Source: Hyaloperonospora brassicae
Taxonomy: Eukaryota; Oomycota; Peronosporomycetes; Peronosporales; Peronosporaceae
Length of the DNA stretch: 64,000 bases
Reading direction: 5' to 3'
Assembly (NCBI GenBank): GCA_947650285.1
Contig: CANTFL010001488.1
Coordinates: 124,001 to 188,000, forward strand
Below the pieces are notes generated by a model. That model was not told the origin of the DNA. It did no database searches and saw only the letters and a program-made list of their open reading frames with translations. The translations under genes were made by a program, and so were the position numbers. Of the stretch, positions 46,199-58,000 are shown piece after piece; within the stretch, counting starts at the first letter, position 1; each line of letters begins with the position of its first letter.

Positions 46199-47382
46199 TT
46201 ACAGGAAATACGGCACGAGCGCACGCTGGTTGAAGCCGTCGGACGACTCAGCAACCTACAACCAGTAGAAAAACAAGATGCGTCAGGCCGTGAGCGCTGC
46301 ACTGCACGAGAAGGCGCGACTTGTCGTACCTCGCGAAACAACTTGAAATCACGCTCGAGGTTCTCATCGAAGGACAGGATAGCTGCAACGTTACCGCATC
46401 GGTAGCAGTAGTTGGGTGCTGACCAGACCGTCACGAGGCTGTTGTCAAACATGTACTTGAAACCTTCCTGCACAAGCTGGTGGGCCCGACAGATGAGGTC
46501 CAGCCCGTTAATCTGGTTAAACTCTTGTGTGACCTTGGCGCCAAACAAGTAGCCAGCGCCACGTGGACTCATGGCCCACGTCTCAATATCTTCCGGGTCC
46601 GACCACATCAGGTCGCAGAACGATCCTTCATGTGGGATCTCCTGCTGGCGCTCTATTGTCCGGATCTGGTCCAGCGTGCGCAGCTCTGGCGACAAGCCGC
46701 CGTGCACACACAGCACGCGGCCGTCGATAATCGCAGCCAAGTTGAGGTAGTCAAACACGTCCGTGCAGTACTTCCAGGGGTTGGCGTTGCCGTACTTGCG
46801 CACGCACTCCTCGTAGAAGCCGTAGACCTGCGTGATCTGGCGGCACTCGTGGTTCCCACGTAGCAGAGTGATGCGGTCGGGGTAGCGCACTTTGAGGCAC
46901 AGCAGGAGCTCAAAGGTCTCTACACTGTTGTGTCCGCGGTCCACAAAGTCGCCCTACAGACGTCCACATCGACAAGAACAGCAACAGCGACACACGTGCG
47001 TCAGCCCCACCTGCACCCCCAAGTGTCCATCTGTCCTCCTGACCGTTCCCACACACGAAAACAGCAACGAAACAGGACCCCCGACCATGAAAATGTAGTT
47101 CGTGTCCCGAATGTCGCCGCCGCAGCGAAAGAGCTCCAGCAGGTCGAAGAACTGGCCGTGGATGTCGCCGCACACGGTCACGGGGCTGCTCACGGGCTGC
47201 ACGTTGGACTCCTCGATGAGCAGCAGCTTCACCATCTCGCACACCTGTTTGAGCTCCAGCTCGCTCAGCAGTTTGCCGTGGCGCAGGTTCTCGATCCACT
47301 CGTCGAGACCGCTACTGCCGCCACTGGTGCTGCTGCTCGCGGGCTTGAGCTCCTCCAGCGCCACGTCGTTCACGCTCGTCAT
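46199..47382 (-). CDS. Serine/threonine protein phosphatase catalytic subunit, PP4/PP6 type
   Basis: PPP-family metallophosphatase removing phosphate from Ser/Thr in regulatory complexes. Exons inferred on the minus strand: 47382-47086, 46953-46330, 46255-46199; introns 132 and 74 bp; protein 325 residues. Metal and catalytic motifs are all present: GDIHGQ (about 69), GDFVDRG (split from exon 1 by intron 1), RGNHEC, HGGLSPE, CRAHQ and [11 protein letters not shown]. The last 57-nt exon ends in VPYFL, the C-terminal tail carboxymethylated in PP2A, PP4 and PP6. Some stretches are closer to PP4 ([23 protein letters not shown]), others to PP6 ([11 protein letters not shown]), so the subfamily is left open. 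An extra Ser/Gly-rich N-terminus (about residues 15-25) is unusual. Intron 1 has a weak donor (GTCGGG). Confidence 0.92.
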
Positions 47383-47394
47383 GTGTCTGTGTCT

Positions 47395-47463
<69 letters not shown>

Positions 47464-47480
47464 GTCTCTCTCTCTCTCTC
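47395..47480. repeat. CT/GA microsatellite in the phosphatase 5' region
   Basis: About 85 bp of nearly pure CT on the plus strand, ending just upstream of the phosphatase start codon. In the transcript sense it is a GA tract in the promoter or 5' UTR. Confidence 0.95.
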
Positions 47481-48894
47481 GGGCCGACAGCGAGTGAGTG
47501 ATATGGTCCGAGTGCCGGGCGATGATGGGAGGGCGAATGCGTACATAAGGCGTACATAGGGTTACGCTTTTTTCGGACCTATCGTTGCGCTTTTACGTGC
47601 GGGGTCGAACACCAGGGGCGGAGCAGAGCGCACTTAGATGGAACTTAGCGCGTTCTTGGCGGGTGTTTGTTGCCAATGTGTGCAGGTCGAAAGAAAGAAA
47701 GAAAGGAAAAAAACGTCAAGAGACTGCATTAACGGATGCGGTAAAGAGCGAGAGACACTGTCGTTGGCCACACTACTCGTGTGACATTTTGCGCCGAAAT
47801 TGCGGCAGCGACGACGATCGAGTGACGTCGCAGGTGGTCCGTGAACCCCTGAAAAGAACAGAAGAAAAACATACCGACGTCCACACGGCCTGCGATGACG
47901 CATTTGGTTGTTAAGGCGCTGGGATTGCGTGGAACACTACCGACTGTGTCGACGCACGAGAGAGGGAATGCGCGTAGTCGATCCGACGGCGGCCAATATG
48001 ATACCAATCGCACTCTGTGTGCCACGGCGTCGGATCCGGTTTTGTACTTCGAGCGTCGCAACAGCGTCTCTGGTCTCGGTCCGAGTCAATGCCGATGATG
48101 GCCTCGCCAAGTCACGAGTATTGCGAACATTACAGTGGGGTCAGGACGATCGATTGAAACGTGGGCACCAGAAGCACTTGTGTGGCCCAGAAGCACTTAC
48201 TCGTTCAAGTTGTTTGCATTCACGGAGAGGACGAGCTCGCGACAGCATAGTGTCTGCATAGTGGTAGCAAGTCTCGATCTCTGGTCAGTAGCACTGCTCT
48301 CTGACAAAGTCCTCTGACTGCGCGCACTCGTGTCAAATACTTTGTGAGCATCTGCGCCTCCTCTCGACTACGTCGTGTCTTCCTTTGCTTTTTGCGGTGA
48401 AGTAGTGATGCTGCTATCAGCCAACTTAATGGCGCGTGAACAGGACAAAGACGCTGTTGCGCGTTGACCATAACGTCCGAGACGCCAACGTCCGCTCAAC
48501 GAAACTAGTTGTCGTATTTTCGTTAGTCATTGCCAACTCACCCGAAGTGTGTCAAGTTTGCAGCCAGGGGCAAAGCTACTCGACGGGATACTGTTGGACC
48601 ACATGCGGGAAGAATCCAATGACTGGCGGCAATCCTTCTAGAGACATCCTGCGTGCGTCGACCATAAGCGGCCCACGTGCAGACGCTTCGGACAAACCAG
48701 AAGGGAATCTAAATGACATGTTGGCCGTACATCTATACTTCTGCACATCGTAGCACTTTTGGAGTCAGCGGATGTAGCACAACCTCACATCGTTGATGAC
48801 GCTGTCGACAACGACGCGTCATTTTGGACATATCGCTTGGAACATCGGCTGCTTTCGCAGCTATTGAGCCTGTGTTTTCACGCAACCCACTTGA
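47481..48894. other. Intergenic region, no gene recognised
   Basis: Lies between the phosphatase start and the 3' end of the CDKAL1-like gene. Open frames up to about 117 codons exist (47585-47914 and 47908-48261 plus; 47729-48061 minus; 48436-48753 plus) but show no family motif, signal peptide or splice pattern. The 48436-48753 frame has a modest cysteine cluster (CQVCSQGQ, CWTTCGK) and is the only one worth a transcript check. Confidence 0.4.
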
Positions 48895-50832
48895 TCACTT
48901 GCGCGTAAGCACACGGACTGCGACAAAAGATGCCGACGCCACAAGGGTCACGAGAGAAGCGAGCGCCACCTTATCGTTGCACACTTCACCCCACTTCGCC
49001 ACCAACGCCGTCGTGATTGTAGATACCATGCCATCAGTCACGTCGAAATCCATGTGCTTCGTCTTCCGCATCGGCTCCGTTACCAGCTTCTCCATCCCTG
49101 GATCCGTGCTGGACCTGCTGCCGCTGTCCTTTTCAACAGACGAGCAGTTCGCTCCATCGCCACCACAGCATTCGTCTTCTCTACGTTGGTGGTCGCCGCC
49201 ATCGTCGTCGTGCAAGCGGTCATGGCCACTGCCATCACCATTGCGAGCAGACACTGCAGTGAACTTTGCTTTCGACAAAGCTTTCAATCGATCTGCTGCC
49301 GCCAGGTCACCTTCGGTTCGGATCTGTTCGCGTATGGCAGCCGCCGCTGTGGTTGCGGGCTGAAAGCGAGAGATCACCTCGCCTGTAACGTGGAATCGTG
49401 CAGCGCTGAGGACGCGCACTTCAGCCGCACACCCAATGAGGCTGTCATCGCGAGGAAGCAGAACCTTGGTGTAGTTTTTCGTGTGTGCTACCGTGTACTT
49501 CTTGTCGTCGGAAACCTCTGTGTTCACCCAAACCTTCTGTGTCGTGTTCACAAGATGCGTGTACGGCTCAAATGTCTCAAACAGCTTGGTGAGCTTGCGA
49601 CTGCGGTTCTTCACCACCTGCGTTGGAACGCGTTTCATCTTGGCTGCCGGCGTTCCTGGCCGAGGGTAAAACTGCGAAATGTTCATAATGTGAAAGCGGT
49701 ACTTCTCGACAAGCTTCATCGTTTCGTCAAAATGCTCCTCGGTCTCTGTCGGAAAGCCGCAGATGATGTCGGTTGCCAGTGTGAGATCCGGGACCTTAGC
49801 AAGTAACTCGTCCGCCACACGACAGAATTCGCCAGCCGTGTACTCGCGATTCATGGCCAACAGCACGTCGTCACTGCCTGATTGCACAGGCACGTGCAAG
49901 AACGCATAAACTCGTTCGTGCTTCAGGACTTTAGCTATAGCATCCAAATGATCCAGAATATACGGTGGGTTGGTCATGCCGACCCGAAGCATGACCCCAT
50001 CTGGCACAACTTCCAGCAACTTGTGCAGTAGTGTAGGCAGATCAGTGCCGAGGTCGATACCATACGCTCCCGTGTCTTCACTCGACAGCCATATCTCCGT
50101 CACACCCTCTCGGATCACCGACTGTGCTCTCGAAACAATCGCTTCGACCGTGTAACTCCCTAATTTGCCACGCGCGTGACGTGTCTTGCAGTACGTGCAC
50201 GCTCCCAGACAGCCCGTGCTCAGCGGAATGATCTCGACCATTGGGTTCTTGCGGATTTTGGGCAGATCCAGTTCCGGCAGCCGGTTCTTGGACAAAAGGC
50301 GCACTGTATGGCCCTTGAGCGTCTCTTCCACGACCTCCACAACTCGGTCCACTTGCTGAATGCCCACGATACTGACGTCTTCGAGGCCCTTCAGGTGTCG
50401 GTCAGCCTGCGGTACACAGCCAGCTACGACCACGGCCTTGTTCAGCTTCCGGCCTTTGAGAGCCAGGTGCATGAAGGCAGCTTGCGACGGATCTTTGACC
50501 GTGCAGCTGTTGAGCAGCCAGAGCTGCGCGACGTCGGGGTCCTGTGTGAAGCGGTACCCGTAGCTCGCGAGCACGCCCTGCATGTACTCCGAGTCGCTCA
50601 CGTTGTGCGAACAGCCGTACGTCTTGACCCACAGGAGCTGCGTCCCCGGCACACGAGGCCCCTCCTTGACGTCCGCGTCCGAACTGCTGCTGTTGCTGCT
50701 GCTGGTGGCGGTGCCCACAGGCGTCGCCGTCGGTTCGAAGAGGGGCTTGGGGGCCACAATGGGCGTGCGCACAGAGGCAGAGGCCACGCGGTCCACCTCC
50801 TCGTTGCTGATCATGTCCTCGATGTCGTCCAT
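48895..50832 (-). CDS. CDKAL1: Threonylcarbamoyladenosine tRNA methylthiotransferase (CDKAL1 family)
   Basis: Radical-SAM enzyme that adds a methylthio group to t6A37 of ANN-decoding tRNAs (tRNA-Lys in animals), acting at the ER surface. A single exon of 645 residues. N-terminal cluster cysteines C74 (TYGCSHN), C110 (NSCTVK) and C139 (AGCVPQ); radical-SAM C-x3-C-x2-C at C208, C212 and C215 (TGCLGACTYCKTRHARG); SEDTGAYG, the PPYIL segment, VPVQSGSD and FYPRPGTPAAKM. A TRAM domain lies at about 430-495 and a hydrophobic C-terminal anchor at about 618-640, as in animal CDKAL1. The start MDDIEDMIS matches the acidic N-terminus of the family. Residues 30-60 form a Ser-rich linker. It lies 341 bp downstream of the E1 gene on the same strand. 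Confidence 0.96.
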   Translation of the reverse strand: MDDIEDMISNEEVDRVASASVRTPIVAPKPLFEPTATPVGTATSSSNSSSSDADVKEGPRVPGTQLLWVKTYGCSHNVSDSEYMQGVLASYGYRFTQDPDVAQLWLLNSCTVKDPSQAAFMHLALKGRKLNKAVVVAGCVPQADRHLKGLEDVSIVGIQQVDRVVEVVEETLKGHTVRLLSKNRLPELDLPKIRKNPMVEIIPLSTGCLGACTYCKTRHARGKLGSYTVEAIVSRAQSVIREGVTEIWLSSEDTGAYGIDLGTDLPTLLHKLLEVVPDGVMLRVGMTNPPYILDHLDAIAKVLKHERVYAFLHVPVQSGSDDVLLAMNREYTAGEFCRVADELLAKVPDLTLATDIICGFPTETEEHFDETMKLVEKYRFHIMNISQFYPRPGTPAAKMKRVPTQVVKNRSRKLTKLFETFEPYTHLVNTTQKVWVNTEVSDDKKYTVAHTKNYTKVLLPRDDSLIGCAAEVRVLSAARFHVTGEVISRFQPATTAAAAIREQIRTEGDLAAADRLKALSKAKFTAVSARNGDGSGHDRLHDDDGGDHQRREDECCGGDGANCSSVEKDSGSRSSTDPGMEKLVTEPMRKTKHMDFDVTDGMVSTITTALVAKWGEVCNDKVALASLVTLVASASFVAVRVLTRK

Positions 50833-51173
50833 CGTCAGCGAGTGGCAGCGCCGACGGGCGACGAGTGAGTACGCGGGGGCCTCGTTGCGCTCGAAATAGA
50901 AACGTCGAAACCACGAGTGGCGTTTTCACGAGTTTCGTACAAGTGCGAAAACCGGTTTGTACTCAGTGCTTTTACGACCAGGTGCCACAACCAATCGTCA
51001 GGTGTCAGTGTGCAACAACACGTGCTGTCGGCAGCCATTGACTTCATTGTGTTTTCCGTTGATGTGACATGACCATCTACAAACGTCATTGGCCATCCTA
51101 CGTACAATGCAAATGGCGTCACCCTTTCCCTCTGTCGACACGCGCTCTGCGGCCTCTTCTGCTTGATCCGCTT
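50833..51173. other. Short intergenic region, E1 3' end to CDKAL1 promoter
   Basis: 341 bp without an open frame of interest; expected to contain the 3' UTR of the E1 gene and the promoter of the CDKAL1-like gene. No specific motif was identified. Confidence 0.5.
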
Positions 51174-54100
51174 CTAGCCGAACTTGCAAATGACTGTCGG
51201 CACCTTGTACACGTTGTCGGCGTCGTCAGTGCACGACGTCTGCAGCTCAATGTACTTGCGGCTGCAGTCCACGAGTCCTTCGTAACGCGACTCCACAAAG
51301 GCACGCAACGGCTGTGCCATCTGGCTGGCATAGAGGTCTTGCAACGCTTTGCCATAGGCGTTGCGGTCATAGAGCATCAAGCCGCTGACCGCGCGGTAGC
51401 GCGGGTCCTTGTCGCCGGCGCCGGCGTTGCTCATTTCTGCCACGCGGTGGAACAGCAAGTCGCAGTTGAGCCCCGTCTTCGCTTTGAACAGAACAAGAAA
51501 GTCGTCGAGGGTCGACCCAGGCGTCAAGTCGATGACAGTAGAGTCCCACTTCGTGAATCCAGGAGGCTTGCACTTCACCTCGGACATTTCCACTACATCG
51601 TACTCATCCTTTGCACGAGCAGGGGCCGCTGGTTCCTGCATCAGATACATGTTCAGCCCCAGCGAGTTCGATGAGTCTTTGAAAGCCTCCAGCTCCTTGC
51701 GCTGTACTAGCTTCAGCATCTCTAGCATTGCTAGGCCGGTCACGGACGCTGTCGTAGTTGCAATGGCTGGAATGATCTTGCCCGCAATCATCTTGCACTT
51801 GTGACGCGACGCATCGCGGATGCGGTAGTTGAAGGCCCGCAAGTTGGATGCCGCGTAAATGAAATCAATGTGGAAGTTCATGTCCTGATCCTTCTCGAAA
51901 TCTGCCGGCTCGAACGACAAACCCGAGAGATCGAACGCTCTGAGCTCATCCATCAGCGCAATGAGCTCGTTCTTATCAGAATCGCTCGAGTTCTTGATTT
52001 TCTCCTGCTCCAGACGCTTGATTTCATCCGAGTCGGCGGCAATCTTCTCGTTTGACGGCTTCCATGCCGGCGGGACATAGTTGCTGCCAAACTCTGCGAA
52101 CGTAGACGGGTCACGCCACTTGGCATCAGCAGCGACCAACTCTTGCTCAGGAGGCGGTTGAATGCCGTAGCAAACAGCTAAAATGTTAGCAGTGGCGCGA
52201 ACAAAGTTCAGGTGCAGCGGATTCGTGGGGTCAAAGTCTTCCACGGCTTGCGGAAAACGCTTCGCCCCGGACCAAAACTTCTCGCCCGAGTTAGTCAAAT
52301 GGTCCTCCGGGAAGTTGTGAATGAGCTGCAGAATACGGTCACGGAAGCGCGACGTCATGAGCTTGAACGCCAGCTCGACACACTTCTCGAACGTGACACC
52401 TCTCGCTATCTGCAGGGTGGCACGTAGGTCACGGAGGCGGTCAAGCTCTTGCACGATAGCTGCTGGAACGAGTTTCGCATTCGAGTTTTCCAGGGTCGCC
52501 TTCTCGATCTGGCTCAAATAAGCTGCGCGATCCTCGACAAATTTCTTCGCTTCTGCGGTCGGCACAACAAACAAGTCTTCGAACTGCGCGCGCGACCACT
52601 CGATGCAGTGTTCAATGAGCGAAGGGAAGTTTCGCAACGTGCACATTGGGATACCGTCACCTTCAGCATCCTTCGGACCATCTGCGTAGCTCTGTGTCTT
52701 GTAGGGGATCACAACCTGTACGTTACACTTCGTGCCTAGTGTTCCGCTTTCCAACAATGGCAATTTGTGAAAGACACACTTGCTGTCCACATACAATCGT
52801 GCCTTCACATTATCCAGGGCGTTCGTGACGATGTCCACGCCTGTCCAAAAGTCGTCGTCGAAAACGTTTTCTGTATGCGGAGCCACCAACTGCTCAAGGG
52901 TTTTCACATTAAGATCAGCATTCATCTGATGAACGGCAGCCGTAGCAGCTACGGACTTGGGCTGGCCCACGTTGTGCTCTCGAAAGAGAAATTGACGATT
53001 CAGATTGCTCACTTCGATCCGATCGTTGTCTGTGACAGTCACAAGACCATGTTCGCCGCACGCAACGCCTATCATGGCAAAGTTCTTCAGGTACTCACAT
53101 CCAAGCGCACCACACCCTACCAGGAATGTACGAACGTTTCCAAGTTTCTTTTGGAACGATAAACCAAAGGCTGCAATAATGTGGTCATATCGCGAACCAA
53201 TTGGCTCTGCATCCGTGGGACGTTTATCAGGCAAGACCTCAAACGCATCCAAATGCAGCCATTGCTTCAATGGCGTGAACTTGCCAGTGAACTTGACAAC
53301 TTCCTGAGCGATCACACCGCCATAGAAAGCAGCAAGAGGATGCAGCTCGATCGCAGAGTAGAAAGCAGCTTGTCGCACTAGCGTCTCGTCCAGCTCCTCA
53401 AGCCGCATCACCTCCTGTTGATGCGCACCTTCGCGAGTATAATCGGAAACGTGCTGAATACCCATCTTGGCAATGTCCACAACTTCATCTGCATCCGCAT
53501 CATTGTGTGGCTTCGGGTAACGTCCGTGACGCTCCTCGAATTCCATAAGACTCCACATGATGATGTGCAATTGCTCCGCACGCCCAAACTTGGCCCCATC
53601 CGTGAACGCAAGGCCAAACTCGCCTGCGGGCACCGGAGAGACCAGCGACTCTTCTAGCGATTTGAAATTGACCATGAACGGCTTCTTATGCTGCGTAAAC
53701 ATGCCTCCACCTTCATACGGTGTAAAGTCCGATGTGTCACCGATTTTGAGACGGTACGCGTCAAAGACTTCTACCTCTTTACCATTGCGAAACGCCTTCT
53801 TGTTGGCAAACTCGATGCGACGCGGACCCATCGTATTGATGGACTGATTCGGGTCGCTCTTCAGCTTCATTCCCTGCACGTCACGAATGTCAATCCACCC
53901 GTCGTGGTCCGAGTCCGGCATCTCGTGCATCTTGCCGTCCTCATCGGGGCCCAAAATGGACAGCGCTCCGTCCACGTCAGTCGTAATGTCCGTGATAATA
54001 CGAGTAATCGGCGCTTCCCCCGTGGCGTCAAAGCTCTTAAACTCCTCACCAAAGTCAGTGAACGCGTAGCCAAAAGCCCCACGAACGTCGCACGCAATGA

Positions 54101-54632
54101 ATCCAATGGGCGGCGACTGACAGCGACAAAAGTGGTTCCAGCGCACCAGCTCTTGACGGCTCGTGTGCGAAAAGACCACCACGTTGTGCGCCGCCACCAC
54201 GTCCTCGGTCAGCTGTCCCTCGTGCACGGCCACCGACACCATCTTGTTGAGCTCCGCGAGTTTGTGCGAGACAGCAGAGGCGCGTGGCTGCCCCACGTCC
54301 TCCTCGGTCAGGAAAAAGTTGGTGCCCAAGTCCCTCGTCTCTGCAACGCCCTCATCGTGCAGCGTGATGGCGCTGGGGCCGGCGAGGATCAGGTTCTTGG
54401 CGCACTCGATGCCCACGCCCCGCAGCCCAACGACGAGAACCCGGAGCTTCACCAACTGCACAATTGCACAAAATAGACCCAATTTTAGTCCGAGCGACCA
54501 TCACACTGGTCTCTATTTTTAGACGGGATCAAATCGAACCTTGGCCATCGTCTCGAGTCCAAACGCGCCGATCTGGCGGCTGTACTTGTCCATGAAGCCC
54601 GCGTCGGCTTCCAGCTGCTGCGTGACGTCCAT
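51174..54632 (-). CDS. UBA1: Ubiquitin-activating enzyme E1
   Basis: Activates ubiquitin: ATP-dependent adenylation, then thioester on the catalytic Cys, then transfer to E2s. Exons inferred: 54632-54540 and 54455-51174, with an 84-bp GT-AG intron (phase 0) joining ETMAK to LVKLRVLVVGLRGVG. From this ATG the protein has 1,124 residues (about 1,058 in animals). Inactive adenylation half with YSRQIGAFG and GVGIECAKN; active half with VGCGALGCEYLKNFAMIG, DNDRIEVSNLNRQFLFR and KSVAA; the catalytic cysteine is in IPMCTLRNFP (about residue 636, animal Cys632). The C-terminal ubiquitin-fold domain starts at about 985. The same frame stays open upstream to 54,857 without an ATG and encodes basic clusters like the animal UBA1 nuclear signal (APPKRRGQ, SKRRRDHD), so an upstream exon may supply the true start. 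Confidence 0.93.
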
Positions 54633-54857
54633 ACTGTCGTGATCCCTGCGTCGTTTGCTGTTGCTGCTGCTGCCCAGGGATTCGTTGTGGCCCTGGCCGC
54701 GTCTCTTGGGGGGCGCTGATCGCTTCAGCTTTGTGTGGGCGGTTTGGACGGCCAAATGGGACGAAATCTTCCCCTTCACCAGATCTGATACTAGACTAAA
54801 TTTGGGACTTCGGACTGGCTGAAGTAACACGTAGCCATCTGCTCGATGATCCGTCAA
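54633..54857 (-). other. Probable coding extension upstream of the E1 ATG
   Basis: In-frame open 75 codons directly before the chosen E1 start, containing two Lys/Arg clusters 15-20 residues apart, like a bipartite nuclear localisation signal. No in-frame ATG is present; the upstream end is a TTG after a stop. Either an unrecognised short 5' exon is spliced in, or this is 5' UTR. Confidence 0.4.
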
Positions 54858-55013
54858 ACTTCAATGCTGTTGCATTCATCGTTCGGAAAAGATACCCTAC
54901 GTCGTCAAATGTAAATGTGGATGCAATATGTTACAGACTGTGCTCTTGTCTTGCCAAACGAATAAAATAATCAAACCAGCGCCGCGTGCGGCCATCGAGC
55001 GACCGAAACTTCG

Positions 55014-58000
55014 TCACGAGTAGTGGGCGTAGTGTTTGCAGTCAAAGCAGAAGCGGCCGTTCCAGGACGAACTCGAGGGCGCGCAGTCCGAGCAGCACAC
55101 ACGACCACAGCGGTCGCAATGGCACTTGCGCGAAAAGAAGAAGGGAAATGGCTCGAGGCAAACCATACACGCGGGTATGTCAGTGTCCGAAATCCACGAC
55201 GGCGTCACGCGCAGATACCGCAAGAGCTGAACAATAACAACAACAAAAACAGCAACACAACAACAACGTTTAGCGAAAGGATCAGCACAGTCGGAGCAGC
55301 TTTGAAAGAAGCACGTACACCAGTGGCTTTCGGATTCGCTATAACGCGCGTGCCATCCGCATCGGGTATGTTCATGTCCGCTCCATGCTTCATCAACAAT
55401 ATCGCCTCGTCGTCCATTCCTGCACGAGACAAGAGGAAAGCACTGAGTTGGAATAGAGCAAACAAATCACACGAGTATGCACGACCGCACGTCAGCACTA
55501 ACCTTTTTCCATGCAATAGTGCAAAGGTGAGCGCTTGAGGAAGTCGACCTTCTGCGGATCCGCTTTGTGTCGCAAAAGTGTCTCCATGAGCTCGCACGTT
55601 GCCACGCCGTTGCGCTTGATCATTGCACAGAGATGCAGTGGCGTTTGTTTCAGAAAGTTGGCCGCATTGGCGTCAGCGCCAAAGCACAGCAATAGCTCCA
55701 GGACGCGAGACGCGAATTTGATCTCGAGCTGTGTGGCCAAATGCAGTGCCGTGTTTCCCTCTCGATCTCTGAAATTCAAGTCGAGATGGGGTAACACCTC
55801 AGGACGGAAAAAGAGGCTCACAATTTCGATGTTGCCACTGCGAACAGCAAGATGCAACGGCGAGAAGCCACGCTGCGTTTCGGCTTGTTGCAGCATGTCA
55901 AGCGCCCCACTTGCTTCATTGACAAGAAGAGCACACGCCAGCTCCACGTTGCCGCCCTCCACGGCCTGGTGCAATACAGTGTTACCGTATCGATCAGTTC
56001 TGAGATTCGACATGCTGAGCTGAGGCCACACAAAGTCGCCGCTATCGCTTGCACGACGACCGTACTGCGGGAAACCAAGCGCCCCGTCTGCGTGCGACAT
56101 AGCTCTAGTCGCAACGATGGATACAGCGTCGCTGGAGACAGGATCAACATCCCGTCCGGCAAAATGTGACAGCGCAGCTTCAGCAACTTCTGCTCGGCGA
56201 CGAAGCCTTTCGACCTCCCTCAAGGCCTTCTTGAGCATAGCATTCTCTCCACCAGTTCCGCTGCCGAATTCCGTCATGCTGCCACGAAGACTTGCTCTCG
56301 GCACCGCACCCATTGAGAGAAAATCGACATCCTCGGAGTACGCGCTTGTTCCAGCTGATGCAGTTGCGATCGAAAGCACGTCGTCTTCTTCCAAAGTTTC
56401 GACTGTACGCTCACTTTCACGACCACCGCAGCCACACGGATCCACCAAGGCTTTGTCAAAAGTCTCAGCCGAGGCAGCACCTCTCAATAACGCCATGCGC
56501 GCACAGAGCCATCGGCGAAAACTTTGCTGGATGAGCAATGCGCTCTGACATCGACACGTCTCGATCCTGCTCAGCCAGGCACGCACAGCACGCTGGAGTG
56601 CTTTTGCTGCTTCGTTGCGTCGAGCAACGTGGCGCTTCTTTTTCAGAATAGCCTTCCATCGCACTTGAGTTGTACGCAGGGCATGCAGTTGTCTGGTGTA
56701 CACTCGGCGCTGCTGTCTGCTGCGCCACGAGCTTTGCAACTTCGTTACTAATATCGCAATAACGTGCTCGCGTTCTTTCTCCAATCGATCAAAAGCTTGC
56801 TGTCGTAAAAACACACGGGACTTACCCAGCTCAGCATGGTCGATCTTCATGGCTGCCAATAAAGTCGCAGCGGTATATCCTGGGGCAGGCCTGTAATGTT
56901 TACTCGGCTTCGTAGCCACCAGCATTCGATAACGTTCGACGAAGTCGGCATGGCCCACGCGCACGGGAAAAGACTGACGCATGATTTCCACCGCCTTCAG
57001 TACACCGCCGTATCGCAATTGACTTGACACTTTTGCCATATCAAACTCGTTACTTGCACCCGTGTTGTTTGGCTTAATGCATCGAATATAGTGCGTTTGC
57101 GTCTGCTGGACGACATCCAGCAAACTTGCCAACTGCTGCTTGAACTGGGACCCGATGCCTGCAGATGTGAGAGCTGAGGATCTCCGCCTCAACTTGGGCA
57201 GACCCAGCTGAAGCTGTGCTGATTCACTGGCTTCGAAAAAGTTGAACAGCTCGCGCAAGTGTGAGTCACTGGATTTCTCCAAAACGCCAAACAGCTCTGC
57301 ATTCGGCTGGTCCTTGTTTCTCTCGCAAAATCCCTCTGCTTGGTATTGTACATTGCCTGCGTAGTGATGGACTTGAAAGGTGGATTCGGCCTGCTCGGAT
57401 CGGGAAGCGCTGAAGCTGCAGTGATCGTGCAGTCGCTGATACAGCTTCCGAGCAAAGCCTGCATCACTGCCCTTTGGAACAACACATTCCTCATCCAGAA
57501 CTGAGAAAATGCCACTCGGTCGCTGCTCAATCATCTCTAGACATACAAGATTATCTTCGTAGTCAACAGCTTTCCACCGAATACCCTCCCCGATATGAGC
57601 TTGCTGCTCAGTCAGAAGAATGTCCTGGATGAACTGATACTGCAACTTTTCGTTTGCATAATTGATGCAAAATTGCTCAAACTGATTGACCTCAAATTCT
57701 TCGAAGCCAAATATATCCAAGACTGCTATGCATGGTATTGCTGTTGAAGCTTCCTTACTCGCAGCACTAGCAGCTTGATCGACTTGTGGTGAAGCCGAGT
57801 TTATTTTGGCAACCAGAAACTGGAACAAAAAAGCATACAATGAGCGGGCCATTGCGTCCCGAGCATCTCCGCATTGCGCAAGACTCAGATTCGCGTGGAA
57901 CGTTTCGTCGCCAACACTGATTTTTCGCGTGGTCAATGCTGATACCAGTTCTTCTTGATCTACAGCAAAGAGCTTCGACACAGCATCGAGGTGCTCCTGT

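Noticed and set aside
46930..47559. 209-codon plus-strand frame ending in (SL)n
   Set aside because: It reads through the CT microsatellite and the antisense of phosphatase exon 1.
49054..50868. Plus-strand frames of 230-250 codons opposite the CDKAL1-like gene
   Set aside because: Shadows of a conserved minus-strand enzyme; no motifs of their own.
51069..54522. Long plus-strand open frames opposite the E1 gene (for example 53688-54476)
   Set aside because: They mirror the codon structure of the minus-strand E1, which has all catalytic motifs.
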